From Akkermansia sp. (GTDB lineage Bacteria > Verrucomicrobiota > Verrucomicrobiia > Verrucomicrobiales > Akkermansiaceae): a DNA stretch of 64,000 nt. Shown piece after piece: positions 23,512 through 31,518 of this stretch (position 1 is the first letter of the stretch; each line of letters opens with the position of its first letter). The translations under genes and the position numbers were made by a program. The stretch covers positions 62,001 to 126,000 of the forward strand of contig JAFXCP010000021.1 of assembly GCA_017521405.1 (NCBI GenBank), given 5' to 3'. Below the pieces are notes generated by a model that was not told the DNA's origin, ran no database searches, and saw nothing but the letters and a program-made list of their open reading frames with translations.

Positions 23512-24375
23512 ATGACCCCCAAGCTCAAGACCTTCCTCGAACGCGGTTTCAGCACCATCCTCCTGCTTTCCATTCTCGGGGGGGCAGTGGCGTGGAACCA
23601 TCCCACCGGATACGGAGTTCTCATCTGCCTCCTTTGCAACCTAACCACATGGGAATGGTTCTGCATGCTCAAAGGCAAAGTGGCAAACCGCCTACTGGTA
23701 CTCATGGGGGGCATCATTTATCCATGGCTGCTCTTTCTCCTGCCGGATGGTGGCATTAAGCAGCTGAATTTCGCCTTCGGAGCACTGGTGGTATACTGCA
23801 TCGCAGCTTTCCTCTGCAATCTCTTTGGCATGGATTACCGCCAAAAAAACGCAGCGGAGGCCTTATCGGCCACAGGCAGCAGCATTCTCGCCTTTATCTA
23901 TCCTGTTTGGCTGTTCTCCCTTTCCCTCATTTTCATTCACAGCGAGCACAGCATCGGGCTCATGCTCTGGCTCATTCTCTTTACAAAGATGAGCGATATA
24001 TGGGCTTATGTAAGCGGTGTATTGCTGGGCGGGCGCTTCATTTCCCGCCGTTTCAGCCCCGTGGTTTCTCCCAAGAAAACATGGGAAGGCATTATCGGCT
24101 CCTTCATCCTGACCATGACGGCCGGTTACTTTCTGCTGCCGCTGTGCTGCCCGGATGCAACAACGGGAAGCAATCTCCTTGTTGAGTATTTTTACATCGC
24201 GCCCATTCTCTTTATCCTTTCCGTGGCGGGGGATCTTGCCGGCTCTCTGATTAAGCGTGGGCTGGAGGTTAAGGACAGCGGTTCCCTGCTGCCGGGCATC
24301 GGCGGTATTTTTGACCTCATCGACTCCCCGGCTTTCACCGTCGGCATCTTCACGGCCATCATGGCTATCTCCTAA
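23512..24375 (+). CDS. cdsA: Phosphatidate cytidylyltransferase
   Basis: A 287-residue multi-pass membrane enzyme making CDP-diacylglycerol from phosphatidate and CTP. The C-terminal signature is complete: SPKKTWEGIIGS and GDLAGSLIKRGLEVKDSGSLLPGIGGIFDLIDS. About eight membrane segments are visible. The frame is open far upstream into the fumarase 3' end, but the ATG at 23512 gives the normal length. It lies 10 bp before a diacylglycerol-kinase-like gene, so a phospholipid precursor pair. Confidence 0.93.
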   Translation: MTPKLKTFLERGFSTILLLSILGGAVAWNHPTGYGVLICLLCNLTTWEWFCMLKGKVANRLLVLMGGIIYPWLLFLLPDGGIKQLNFAFGALVVYCIAAFLCNLFGMDYRQKNAAEALSATGSSILAFIYPVWLFSLSLIFIHSEHSIGLMLWLILFTKMSDIWAYVSGVLLGGRFISRRFSPVVSPKKTWEGIIGSFILTMTAGYFLLPLCCPDATTGSNLLVEYFYIAPILFILSVAGDLAGSLIKRGLEVKDSGSLLPGIGGIFDLIDSPAFTVGIFTAIMAIS

Positions 24376-24385
24376 TTCCTGCTCC

Positions 24386-25363
24386 ATGCCCCAGCGCACG
24401 CCACTGCTTATCAACCCCAAGGCCGGAAGCCTCTTCCGCTCCGGGCTGAAAGCGTGGTTGGATGAGCAGAGACACATCTTCCGCATTGTGCCCACCCGCA
24501 GTGCGGAGGAGCTTACGGAAAAAGCACGCTCTTTGGCAGAAAACGGAGCCCGAGTGGTGGCAGTGGCCGGGGGAGACGGTACCCTCATGAATGCGGCTCA
24601 AGGTCTCATTGGCACCGGTGCCGCCATGGGCATTCTTCCCTGCGGCACCATGAATGTTTTTGCCAGAGAACTGGGCATAGGCTCCCGCCGCTTTCAGGTG
24701 GCGCTGGATGCCATTCTCAGCGGGGAATACCGCGAGGTGGATGTCTTTACCATCAACAAACGTCCGTTTCTGCAAATGGCAGGCTTTGGGCCGGATGCTC
24801 GAATCATCAAACTCATTACCCCGCAGCTCAAGCGCAGATTGGGAGCCGCCGCGCACATTGTCACCGGCATCAAGGTAGCAGTGGAACACCACCCTACCAT
24901 TACCCTCACCCTGCCGAACGGAGAATCCGCCCAAGGCACTCAAATTATTCTGGGCAATGGTAAGCGCTACGGAGGAGAAGCTCATCTTTTTGCCGATGCC
25001 CGGTATGATGATGGGCTACTCGATGCTGCCATTATCCAACTCGCCAGCACCGGAATCCTTTTCGAGGTGCTGGGACTCATGACGCACCGTGGAGCCACCG
25101 AGCGTAACACAACCGATTTTACCCAGCTCCGGCAAATAACAGAAGCCACAATTACGGCAGACGGCAAGCTGGCCTACCATCTGGATGGCGATTATGCCGG
25201 CACCCTTTACCCCGGGGAGGAAGCATACATTGAGCGGCTACCGCACCGCCTGCGGGTTTGCGTGCCGGCCATTCCTGTACCCGTCACTCCTCTGGGAAGA
25301 CTACTTGCCCACCCGATGGTAGAAACGCTGCGGGAAAAACTCCAAGCGCTGGACGAAATCTAG
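24386..25363 (+). CDS. Diacylglycerol/sphingosine kinase-like lipid kinase
   Basis: A 325-residue protein with the DAGK catalytic domain fold. TPLLINPKAGS opens the domain. VVAVAGGDGTLMNAAQGLIGTGAAMGILPCGTMNVFARELGI holds the nucleotide-binding GGDGT loop and the following P-x-G-T-x-N motif. The C-terminal region has DGDYAG. These YegS/DagK-like kinases phosphorylate lipid substrates. Its place right behind cdsA suggests recycling of diacylglycerol to phosphatidate. The start at 24386 directly precedes the domain. Confidence 0.88.
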   Translation: MPQRTPLLINPKAGSLFRSGLKAWLDEQRHIFRIVPTRSAEELTEKARSLAENGARVVAVAGGDGTLMNAAQGLIGTGAAMGILPCGTMNVFARELGIGSRRFQVALDAILSGEYREVDVFTINKRPFLQMAGFGPDARIIKLITPQLKRRLGAAAHIVTGIKVAVEHHPTITLTLPNGESAQGTQIILGNGKRYGGEAHLFADARYDDGLLDAAIIQLASTGILFEVLGLMTHRGATERNTTDFTQLRQITEATITADGKLAYHLDGDYAGTLYPGEEAYIERLPHRLRVCVPAIPVPVTPLGRLLAHPMVETLREKLQALDEI

Positions 25364-25385
25364 GCAAAATGCAAAGGCCGAACAT

Positions 25386-28271
25386 CTAGCCTCGCCGCCC
25401 CAGTGGCACCACTTCGTAAATGCGCTTTCCCTCCTGCCGGGGAGCTTTAAGGCGCGCCTTCTTCAACGCGGATTCAAACTTAAAGCGTTTGATAAAGCGG
25501 GAGGAGGAGGCCGGCTCCGCATCCGCCACGGTACAATCTGCCGTGCCGATAACAAGCACCTCCTTACAACCGGAGGGCAAGGTAAGGAACAAATCCGCCT
25601 CCCCCTTGCCGGAATCAAACACCGTTGTCAAATCGTTATCCTGCAAAGCGGCCGGATTCAACCCGGGCGGGAACTGCGGGCAACCCACACAGAAGCGGGT
25701 GAGCTTTATCTGCTGCCGCTGGCGGCTGGTATTCACCAAACGGACGGCGGAAATCTTACCCTGCGGCAAATCCTTATCCTCCAAGCGCAAGCATTCTCCA
25801 TGCATCTGGCCTTTAAGCTGGTGCTTACGCCCTGATTCCGAGATGCATTCAATACTTGCCCATGAGTTTAACTCCGTATTGCCCAAATCCAATTCCAGCC
25901 ACCGGGGGTCCACAGGCATGGGGAATTCCAACGCGATGCGTTCTCTGGGGCCTAAGGAAAAATACTCCATAATGCGGGCAATGCCTATCGACGTATCGTC
26001 CGAGCTAACAGAAAACGGCGCAGGTTGTGCCATCTTGGAGGATACAAAAGCCTGCAAGCTGCGGTTAACACCAAACTCGCAGATAGAAAGCCCCTTTTCC
26101 TTTTGTTCCAAAATGCGGAAGCGCAGCATACGCGCCCGAATGCGCTTTTTCTCCACATTAAGAACCACTGCGGGACCGGCCATGGGCGCCCCCAGCGGTT
26201 TCCAATTCTGCCCATTGTCCGAAATCTCCAACTGCAAGGAGTTAGCATAATCCTCTCGGCGCTCCCCCGCCATGAGCAACTGCACATTGCGTATGCGTAT
26301 ACTCTCCCCAAAATCCAAGCAATACCAATCCCCTACTTTCTGGTGGCGCCCGGAAGCCCAAAAACTTTGCGGATTAGAATCTGCCAAGAGGCTTGCCCCC
26401 TCCGAGGCATTCCCCGCATTAGTGCTGAAGACAGCAGCGGGAAGATTATGCCGAGTCAACTCCTCGTAAATCATGGGGTTAAGCACACGCAAGGCCGCAC
26501 GGAGACAGGGCGTGAGCGACTTCATCCCCACTTCAACATGCTTCACCGCCTTCGTGCCACTGCCCTCCCAAGATTGGCGCTCCGTGTGTGCCATCTGAGC
26601 AACTGCATCCACAGCATCAAAAAAGTGCGCCAAGCGCTTGAGGCGGGATTTATCCAACAACGCAGCCGTGGCACAATACCCGGCTTCCCCCAGCAGAGCA
26701 AATTGCTGCATCCAAGGGGAAATATCTTCTTGCAGGGGTTTTATACCCTTAGCTTTCAGGAGTTTTTTACCGGAGGATTCCACCTTGCGAAACTCGGAAC
26801 GCAGCGTAGCCGTAGCCTTGCGGTCAACTTCCTTCTGCTGCAATGATTCCATGAAGGTTTTGGCAGCCGCGTCAATCGCCACGGACTCCTCGCGAAAATA
26901 CCCATGCCCATTAGGCAGCAGGTAAGAGTTGTGGTTGCAAAAAGTCTGCATGGCTTCCGCGCATGTGGGGTACAAACGCTCCACTCCGGCACGCCAATTT
27001 TTTTCCGAATTGAACGCTGTTATATTCCAAGCATAATCTCCCACTCCGAATAAGCCCACTTTGCTCGCCTCGGCATGCTCCATGGGATTAGCCACAAACC
27101 CGCTCATGGATTTTTTCATCTCCTCCTCCGTGCCCAAGCCGTATGTACGCCCCATGGATAAACGGGCGCGTTTGAAATCGTTGCACGGCCAGTTCCACCA
27201 TATGAACGTGGGACGCTGCACATGCTGATTCACCCATTTTTGTCCCTCTAGGGTAATATCATGCACCACAGTATTTCCCGTCCACATCACCGGGATGCTT
27301 TTATCCAAGCCTTTGCCGAGTGTCGTCAGGAAGTTTTCATTCGTCCAGCTGCGGTTGTACCCCGTGGGGCACATAATGAGCGTTTGATTCACATCCTTGT
27401 GCTTGCGAATAAAATTCTGGAGGATATAATTGCAAAGCTCCACCTGCCGTTCCGGCCTATTGATTTCGCCACCGGAATCATCCACCAGCACGCCAAAATC
27501 CCGCACCCCCAAATCATACATGAGTTTGAGCTTGCTGCAAAGGCCATCCAGCTGCTGTTTCCCGCCATCCTGATTCCAGTTTACCGTATTGGCAGGGTGA
27601 ATGGCCCACACGAACTTGACGTGATTCTTACGGGCATATTGCACCAGTTCTCTCAGCTCCTTAGCCTTCTCCGCCGGGTAGGGACGATAACATCCCATAC
27701 CATGGTGGAGGGGGTCATCCTTCGGGGCATAAATGTACGTATTCATCTTATTACGCCCATAGAAGGCAAACTGGGATTTACGAGCTTCGAAACTCCATGG
27801 TATACCGTAATACCCCTCCACCGAGCCGCGATACGGCAAATCCGGCCAATCACAAATCGTACCCTCCGGCAGCTTCCCCAATGCGGCCACAGCCTCAATA
27901 TCCTTCTCCGGGAAGGGGTCTGCCTGAGCATTCCGAGCCTCCGGCACCCCTTGCAGTAACTGGCTTACCGTCTGCTTGGCATAAAATACGCCGGTGGGCG
28001 TATTGGCGTATACCTCCATGCGCCCCTTGGAAATACGCAAGGCATAAGCTCCTTCGTTATCCTCCGGCAGTTTTGCCCACAGCCCGCGCTTACTCCCCTT
28101 ATTTCGCATCCGCACGGAAACCTGTTTTACTGTTGTAAACTTGGAAGTCAACCGGCACTCCTGAGGCGTGGGATACACAGCCGGCTCTTCTTCCGCCGGA
28201 GCTTGCAATACCCCGAAAAAACATGCCGCAACCAGCAATGCAGAGAACAATTGTTTCAATCGAAGCATCAT
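25386..28271 (-). CDS. Secreted GH84 beta-N-acetylglucosaminidase
   Basis: A 961-residue exported glycosidase. A signal peptide covers about residues 1-26. An N-terminal GH20b-like domain (about 30-135) precedes the GH84 catalytic barrel, with SVEGYYGIPWSFEAR and the catalytic Asp pair D264-D265 in FGVLVDDSGGE. Downstream are the helical bundle typical of NagJ-like enzymes and a CBM32/F5-8C-type domain (about 620-740, SFWASGRHQKVGDWYCLDFGESIRI). Substrate-assisted hydrolysis of terminal GlcNAc on host glycoproteins or mucin is expected. A TAGAAT -10 lies at 28301-28296. It stands alone, convergent to the lipid kinase gene. Confidence 0.93.
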   Translation of the reverse strand: MMLRLKQLFSALLVAACFFGVLQAPAEEEPAVYPTPQECRLTSKFTTVKQVSVRMRNKGSKRGLWAKLPEDNEGAYALRISKGRMEVYANTPTGVFYAKQTVSQLLQGVPEARNAQADPFPEKDIEAVAALGKLPEGTICDWPDLPYRGSVEGYYGIPWSFEARKSQFAFYGRNKMNTYIYAPKDDPLHHGMGCYRPYPAEKAKELRELVQYARKNHVKFVWAIHPANTVNWNQDGGKQQLDGLCSKLKLMYDLGVRDFGVLVDDSGGEINRPERQVELCNYILQNFIRKHKDVNQTLIMCPTGYNRSWTNENFLTTLGKGLDKSIPVMWTGNTVVHDITLEGQKWVNQHVQRPTFIWWNWPCNDFKRARLSMGRTYGLGTEEEMKKSMSGFVANPMEHAEASKVGLFGVGDYAWNITAFNSEKNWRAGVERLYPTCAEAMQTFCNHNSYLLPNGHGYFREESVAIDAAAKTFMESLQQKEVDRKATATLRSEFRKVESSGKKLLKAKGIKPLQEDISPWMQQFALLGEAGYCATAALLDKSRLKRLAHFFDAVDAVAQMAHTERQSWEGSGTKAVKHVEVGMKSLTPCLRAALRVLNPMIYEELTRHNLPAAVFSTNAGNASEGASLLADSNPQSFWASGRHQKVGDWYCLDFGESIRIRNVQLLMAGERREDYANSLQLEISDNGQNWKPLGAPMAGPAVVLNVEKKRIRARMLRFRILEQKEKGLSICEFGVNRSLQAFVSSKMAQPAPFSVSSDDTSIGIARIMEYFSLGPRERIALEFPMPVDPRWLELDLGNTELNSWASIECISESGRKHQLKGQMHGECLRLEDKDLPQGKISAVRLVNTSRQRQQIKLTRFCVGCPQFPPGLNPAALQDNDLTTVFDSGKGEADLFLTLPSGCKEVLVIGTADCTVADAEPASSSRFIKRFKFESALKKARLKAPRQEGKRIYEVVPLGRRG

Positions 28272-28438
28272 AGGAACTTACACGCTATTGTGTGCATTCT
28301 ACCATATAGAATTCGAAAATCCAGCTTTTTGCCTCCCTCCCCTCCGAAAAAACACTATTACAAGCCCTTTGCCGGGAGCACTTCCTCCTCCGCCCTGTCC
28401 GCATGGCGCAATTTTTCGGCATATTCGCTATTTTGCAC

Positions 28439-28466
28439 TTGCCAAAGCTCCATTTCCATGTATAAT
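28439..28466 (+). promoter_or_regulatory. Promoter of tRNA-Pro
   Basis: TTGCCA (28439-28444), 16 bp, TATAAT (28461-28466), about 15 nt before the mature tRNA start. Confidence 0.65.
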
Positions 28467-28487
28467 TTCCCCGGCTTTTAACAGCAG

Positions 28488-28561
<74 letters not shown>

Positions 28562-28762
28562 TTTTTATTTTTGCTCTGGTGCCATTCCGCAGGTTTGCGG
28601 TGCGCGGTGGAAGTTGGCTTTCACCTTGGCGCGTATGCGGAGGAGGGAAAGGACACATCGGTCATGCATGCCGCTTTTCCCGGCATGGGCTCCTGCTTCC
28701 CGCCCGGGGAACAGGCGCAACGCAAAAACAGCCCTTTTTCTCACCCCTATACTCATACCGTT

Positions 28763-29518
28763 ATGTCCGGTCATAATAAATGGTCCAAAATTAAGTTCAC
28801 GAAGGCTGCTGCCGACGCGAAAAAAGGCAAAATCTTTGCCCGTTTCTCCCACGAAATCACCCTAGCAGCCAAGAGCGGCGGCGGAGATGTTGATACCAAC
28901 CCGCGTCTGCGTGCCGCTATCGAAGGTGCTAAAGCAGCCTCCATGCCCAAAGACAATATCGACCGTGCCGTAAAGAAAGGCACCGGAGAACTTCAGGGCG
29001 AAACCATCCAAGAGGTAACCTACGAGGGCTATGGTCCCGCCGGCACCGCCATCATCGTTGAGGTGGCCACGGACAACACCAATCGTTGCTCCTCTGAAAT
29101 CCGCACTATATTCTCCCGCAATGGCGACAACATGGGTACCCCCGGTTCCGTAGCCTACCAATTCGACCGCAAAGGCGAAGTACGCTTGCAGGATGCCGCC
29201 ATGGATGAAGATGCCGCCATGGAGCTTGCCATGGACTGCGGCGCCGATGAATTCGAACAAGGCGATGAGGACGGCGAGTGGGTTTTCACCTGCGGCCCCA
29301 CTGATTTGGCCACCGTATCCGAAGCTCTCTCCTCTGCCGGCAAAAACGTCACCGGCATGAAGCTCATCTCCGTGGCTCAAAACCCCACCGTGATTTCCGA
29401 TGTGGACACCGCCCAGAAGGTACTCAAACTCTACGAGCGTCTGGACGACTATGATGACACGATGAACGTGTTCACCAACTTCGAAATCGACGAGGCTATT
29501 CTGGAGCAACTCGGCTAA
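28763..29518 (+). CDS. YebC/PmpR family regulator or translation factor
   Basis: A 251-residue YebC-family protein. The hallmark start MSGHNKWSKIKFTKAAADAKKGK is followed by ARFSHEI, NPRLRAAIEGAKAASMPKDNIDRAVKKG and EVTYEGYGPAGTAIIVE. Members bind DNA in some bacteria, and recent work ties the family to relief of ribosome stalling at proline-rich stretches. Length is normal. A TATACT box lies 9 nt before the ATG (28748-28753), again leaving almost no leader. It is followed by its own terminator and then rho. Confidence 0.95.
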   Translation: MSGHNKWSKIKFTKAAADAKKGKIFARFSHEITLAAKSGGGDVDTNPRLRAAIEGAKAASMPKDNIDRAVKKGTGELQGETIQEVTYEGYGPAGTAIIVEVATDNTNRCSSEIRTIFSRNGDNMGTPGSVAYQFDRKGEVRLQDAAMDEDAAMELAMDCGADEFEQGDEDGEWVFTCGPTDLATVSEALSSAGKNVTGMKLISVAQNPTVISDVDTAQKVLKLYERLDDYDDTMNVFTNFEIDEAILEQLG

Positions 29519-29548
29519 CGCTCCGCATCATTCTCCACATTAAACAAA

Positions 29549-29576
29549 GGGGGAGGCAGCTCTCCCCCTGCTTTTT
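29549..29576 (+). terminator. Terminator after yebC
   Basis: A GGGGGAG/CTCCCCC stem (29549-29555 with 29562-29568) followed by a T-run at 29572-29576. Confidence 0.8.
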
Positions 29577-29669
29577 CCGTTTCTCTGCGGCGGGCGAAAG
29601 CCCCTTTTGATACACCCGCCCGCCGCAGCTCCTTTCCTCTCCACCCTTTTCTTGCCCACAGCGCAGCCC

Positions 29670-31058
29670 ATGGCCATTCCCGAACAAAACGAGCAGACTC
29701 CACGGCAGCAGCGCCCTGCCCGCCGATTCTCCTCCCGCCGTCATCACAACAACGGCACCCCGCGCTCCCAGAACCAACAGGACGACACCGGGAACACAAC
29801 CAACGTGCGCCGGGAACACAACCAACAGCGCCAAGGCTTCCATAAAAACCGCTACGGCAGCAAAAATCGCCCCACGCAGCACCACAACCGCACCGCCCCC
29901 AACCAAGAGCAGGAAAAAGGCCGTGCCTATGTTCCTGTGGGAGAGCCGGAACCCCTCACCGGTATTCTGGAAATTACCCCCAAGGGATTTGGCTTTATCC
30001 GCACGGCAGAAAACGGCTGGGCCCCCTCCGATGCCGCCGTCTATGTACCGGCGGACATCATAGAAACCCACCACCTGCGCCCCTATGTACAAGTGAGCGG
30101 CATGGCACAACGCTACGAACGCGGGCACCAACTCATCTCCGTACAAAAAGTGAACGGCCTCTCCCCGGAAGAAGCTGCGGCATGCCCGCATTTTGAGGAT
30201 TTGAAAGCCGTAAACCCCACCCACCGCTTAGCCTTCGAAACCACCCCCGGTCGCTACACCACCCGCACACTGGACCTCATGGCACCCGTAGCTCGCGGGC
30301 AGCGCGGCCTCATCGTAGCTCCGCCCCGCACCGGGAAAACCACCCTCCTTATGCACATAGCCGAGGGTGCCATGGAAAACTATGGCGAAGAGCTACACCT
30401 CATGATTCTTCTGGTGGATGAGCGCCCGGAAGAAGTCACCGAATTCCGCCGAGCCCTGCCGGGTGCAGAAATCTTTGCCTCCAGCAACGACAGCGGCGTA
30501 CGAGAACACTGCCGCATCGCGGAAATGTGTATTGAACGTGCCAAACGCCTCGTGGAAAATGGGCGGCACGTCCTCATCCTGCTGGATTCCATTACCCGCC
30601 TGGCCCGAGCCTACAACAATGCCGAACGCGGCAGCGGGCGCACCATGAGCGGCGGCATCGATGCCCGCGCGCTGGAAACACCCCGCCGCCTCTTTGCGGC
30701 AGCTCGCAACACCCGCACCGCAGGCTCCCTCACCATTCTGGCCACTGCCCTCATCGAAACCAACAGCCGGATGGACGAGCTTATCTTCCAAGAATTCAAG
30801 GGTACCGGCAATATGGAACTCGTCCTCAACCGCCGCATCGCGGAAATGTACATTTACCCTGCAGTGGACATCCTTAAAAGCGGCACTCGCCGGGAAGAAC
30901 TCATCCTCCCGGAGCTTATGCTGGAAAAAGTGCGTCTCATACGCCGTGGCTTGGCAAACCACAAACCTACCGACGCGATGGAACGCCTGCTCTTCTTCCT
31001 CCGCAAATGCCCCAGCAACGCCCAGCTCATGCTGGATCTCAAAGCCCAGCGCAGTTAA
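29670..31058 (+). CDS. rho: Transcription termination factor Rho
   Basis: A 462-residue Rho helicase. An Arg/Gln/Asn-rich N-terminal extension (about residues 1-80) precedes the RNA-binding cold-shock-like domain (GILEITPKGFGFIRTAENGW) and the ATPase core with Walker A VAPPRTGKTTLL, DERPEEVTEFRR (Walker B and arginine region), and LDSITRLARAYN with the R-loop. The basic, low-complexity extension is common in Rho from non-proteobacterial phyla and may aid RNA binding. Own transcription unit ending at 31081-31118. Confidence 0.97.
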   Translation: MAIPEQNEQTPRQQRPARRFSSRRHHNNGTPRSQNQQDDTGNTTNVRREHNQQRQGFHKNRYGSKNRPTQHHNRTAPNQEQEKGRAYVPVGEPEPLTGILEITPKGFGFIRTAENGWAPSDAAVYVPADIIETHHLRPYVQVSGMAQRYERGHQLISVQKVNGLSPEEAAACPHFEDLKAVNPTHRLAFETTPGRYTTRTLDLMAPVARGQRGLIVAPPRTGKTTLLMHIAEGAMENYGEELHLMILLVDERPEEVTEFRRALPGAEIFASSNDSGVREHCRIAEMCIERAKRLVENGRHVLILLDSITRLARAYNNAERGSGRTMSGGIDARALETPRRLFAAARNTRTAGSLTILATALIETNSRMDELIFQEFKGTGNMELVLNRRIAEMYIYPAVDILKSGTRREELILPELMLEKVRLIRRGLANHKPTDAMERLLFFLRKCPSNAQLMLDLKAQRS

Positions 31059-31080
31059 AATAACAGCCCCCTTACCACAC

Positions 31081-31118
31081 GCTGTACATCGACTTTCAAA
31101 TGCGATGTACAGCCTTTT
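31081..31118 (+). terminator. Terminator of rho
   Basis: An 11-bp perfect stem (31081-31091 with 31103-31113) followed by CTTTT, 23 bp after the rho stop. Confidence 0.85.
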
Positions 31119-31308
31119 ACATTGCGGTAGACGGCAGCACCATGGCCGGGATCACCGCTACGGGGGGTGTGTTCGAAGTTCAGGGCGACATCACTGTAAC
31201 GGGTGATAAGATGGTTCTGTAACCACCATTCTGGTGCCGGAGCCGACCACGGCCACACTGAGTCTGCCGGCACTGGCCGCCATGGCAGCCCGCCGTCGCC
31301 GCCACTAA
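31118..31308 (+). pseudogene. Frameshifted C-terminal remnant of a PEP-CTERM surface protein
   Basis: The first piece (31118-31222) reads as beta-strand-like sequence ending GDITVTGDKMVL at a stop. A second frame then reads LVPEPTTATLSLPALAAM and AARRRRH up to the TAA at 31306-31308. This is the same VPEP / hydrophobic / Arg-rich tail that closes the two giant proteins at 40542 and 49892. The shift between the frames and the missing body make it a degraded paralogue or a leftover of a recombination event. It shows that the surface-protein locus once extended further towards rho. Confidence 0.75.
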
Positions 31309-31342
31309 AAAACACGGGGTATCCCCCCAAAAAGCAATTTCC

Positions 31343-31375
31343 GCCGCAGCTCCGCAAGGGGCTGCGGCTTTTTTT
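31343..31375 (+). terminator. Terminator after PEP-CTERM remnant
   Basis: An 8-bp GC-rich stem (31343-31350 with 31361-31368) followed by seven T. It is the surviving terminator of the degraded gene. Confidence 0.88.
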
Positions 31376-31418
31376 GGGGCAAGCAGCATTCTTGGTAAGA
31401 CAAGCTCACACTTTTATC

Positions 31419-31447
31419 TTGCAAGGAACGCAGGGATGAACTATGAT
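31419..31447 (+). promoter_or_regulatory. Promoter of ankyrin-repeat gene
   Basis: TTGCAA (31419-31424), 17 bp, TATGAT (31442-31447). Leader about 65 nt. Confidence 0.6.
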
Positions 31448-31518
31448 GAAAGAAGCCTCGGAGGGGCGGCATATGCCGTGCTTGTTGAAGAGACTGCAAC
31501 GCATCGTTTCTACACATC

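Noticed and set aside
21741-23717. 658-codon frame antisense to the fumarase gene
   Set aside because: Long antisense frames arise from codon bias in GC-rich genes, and the fumarase signatures are on the plus strand.
28562-28762. N-terminal extension of yebC from 28571
   Set aside because: The YebC family starts MSGHNKWS. The upstream frame is unlike it and a TATACT box lies inside it.
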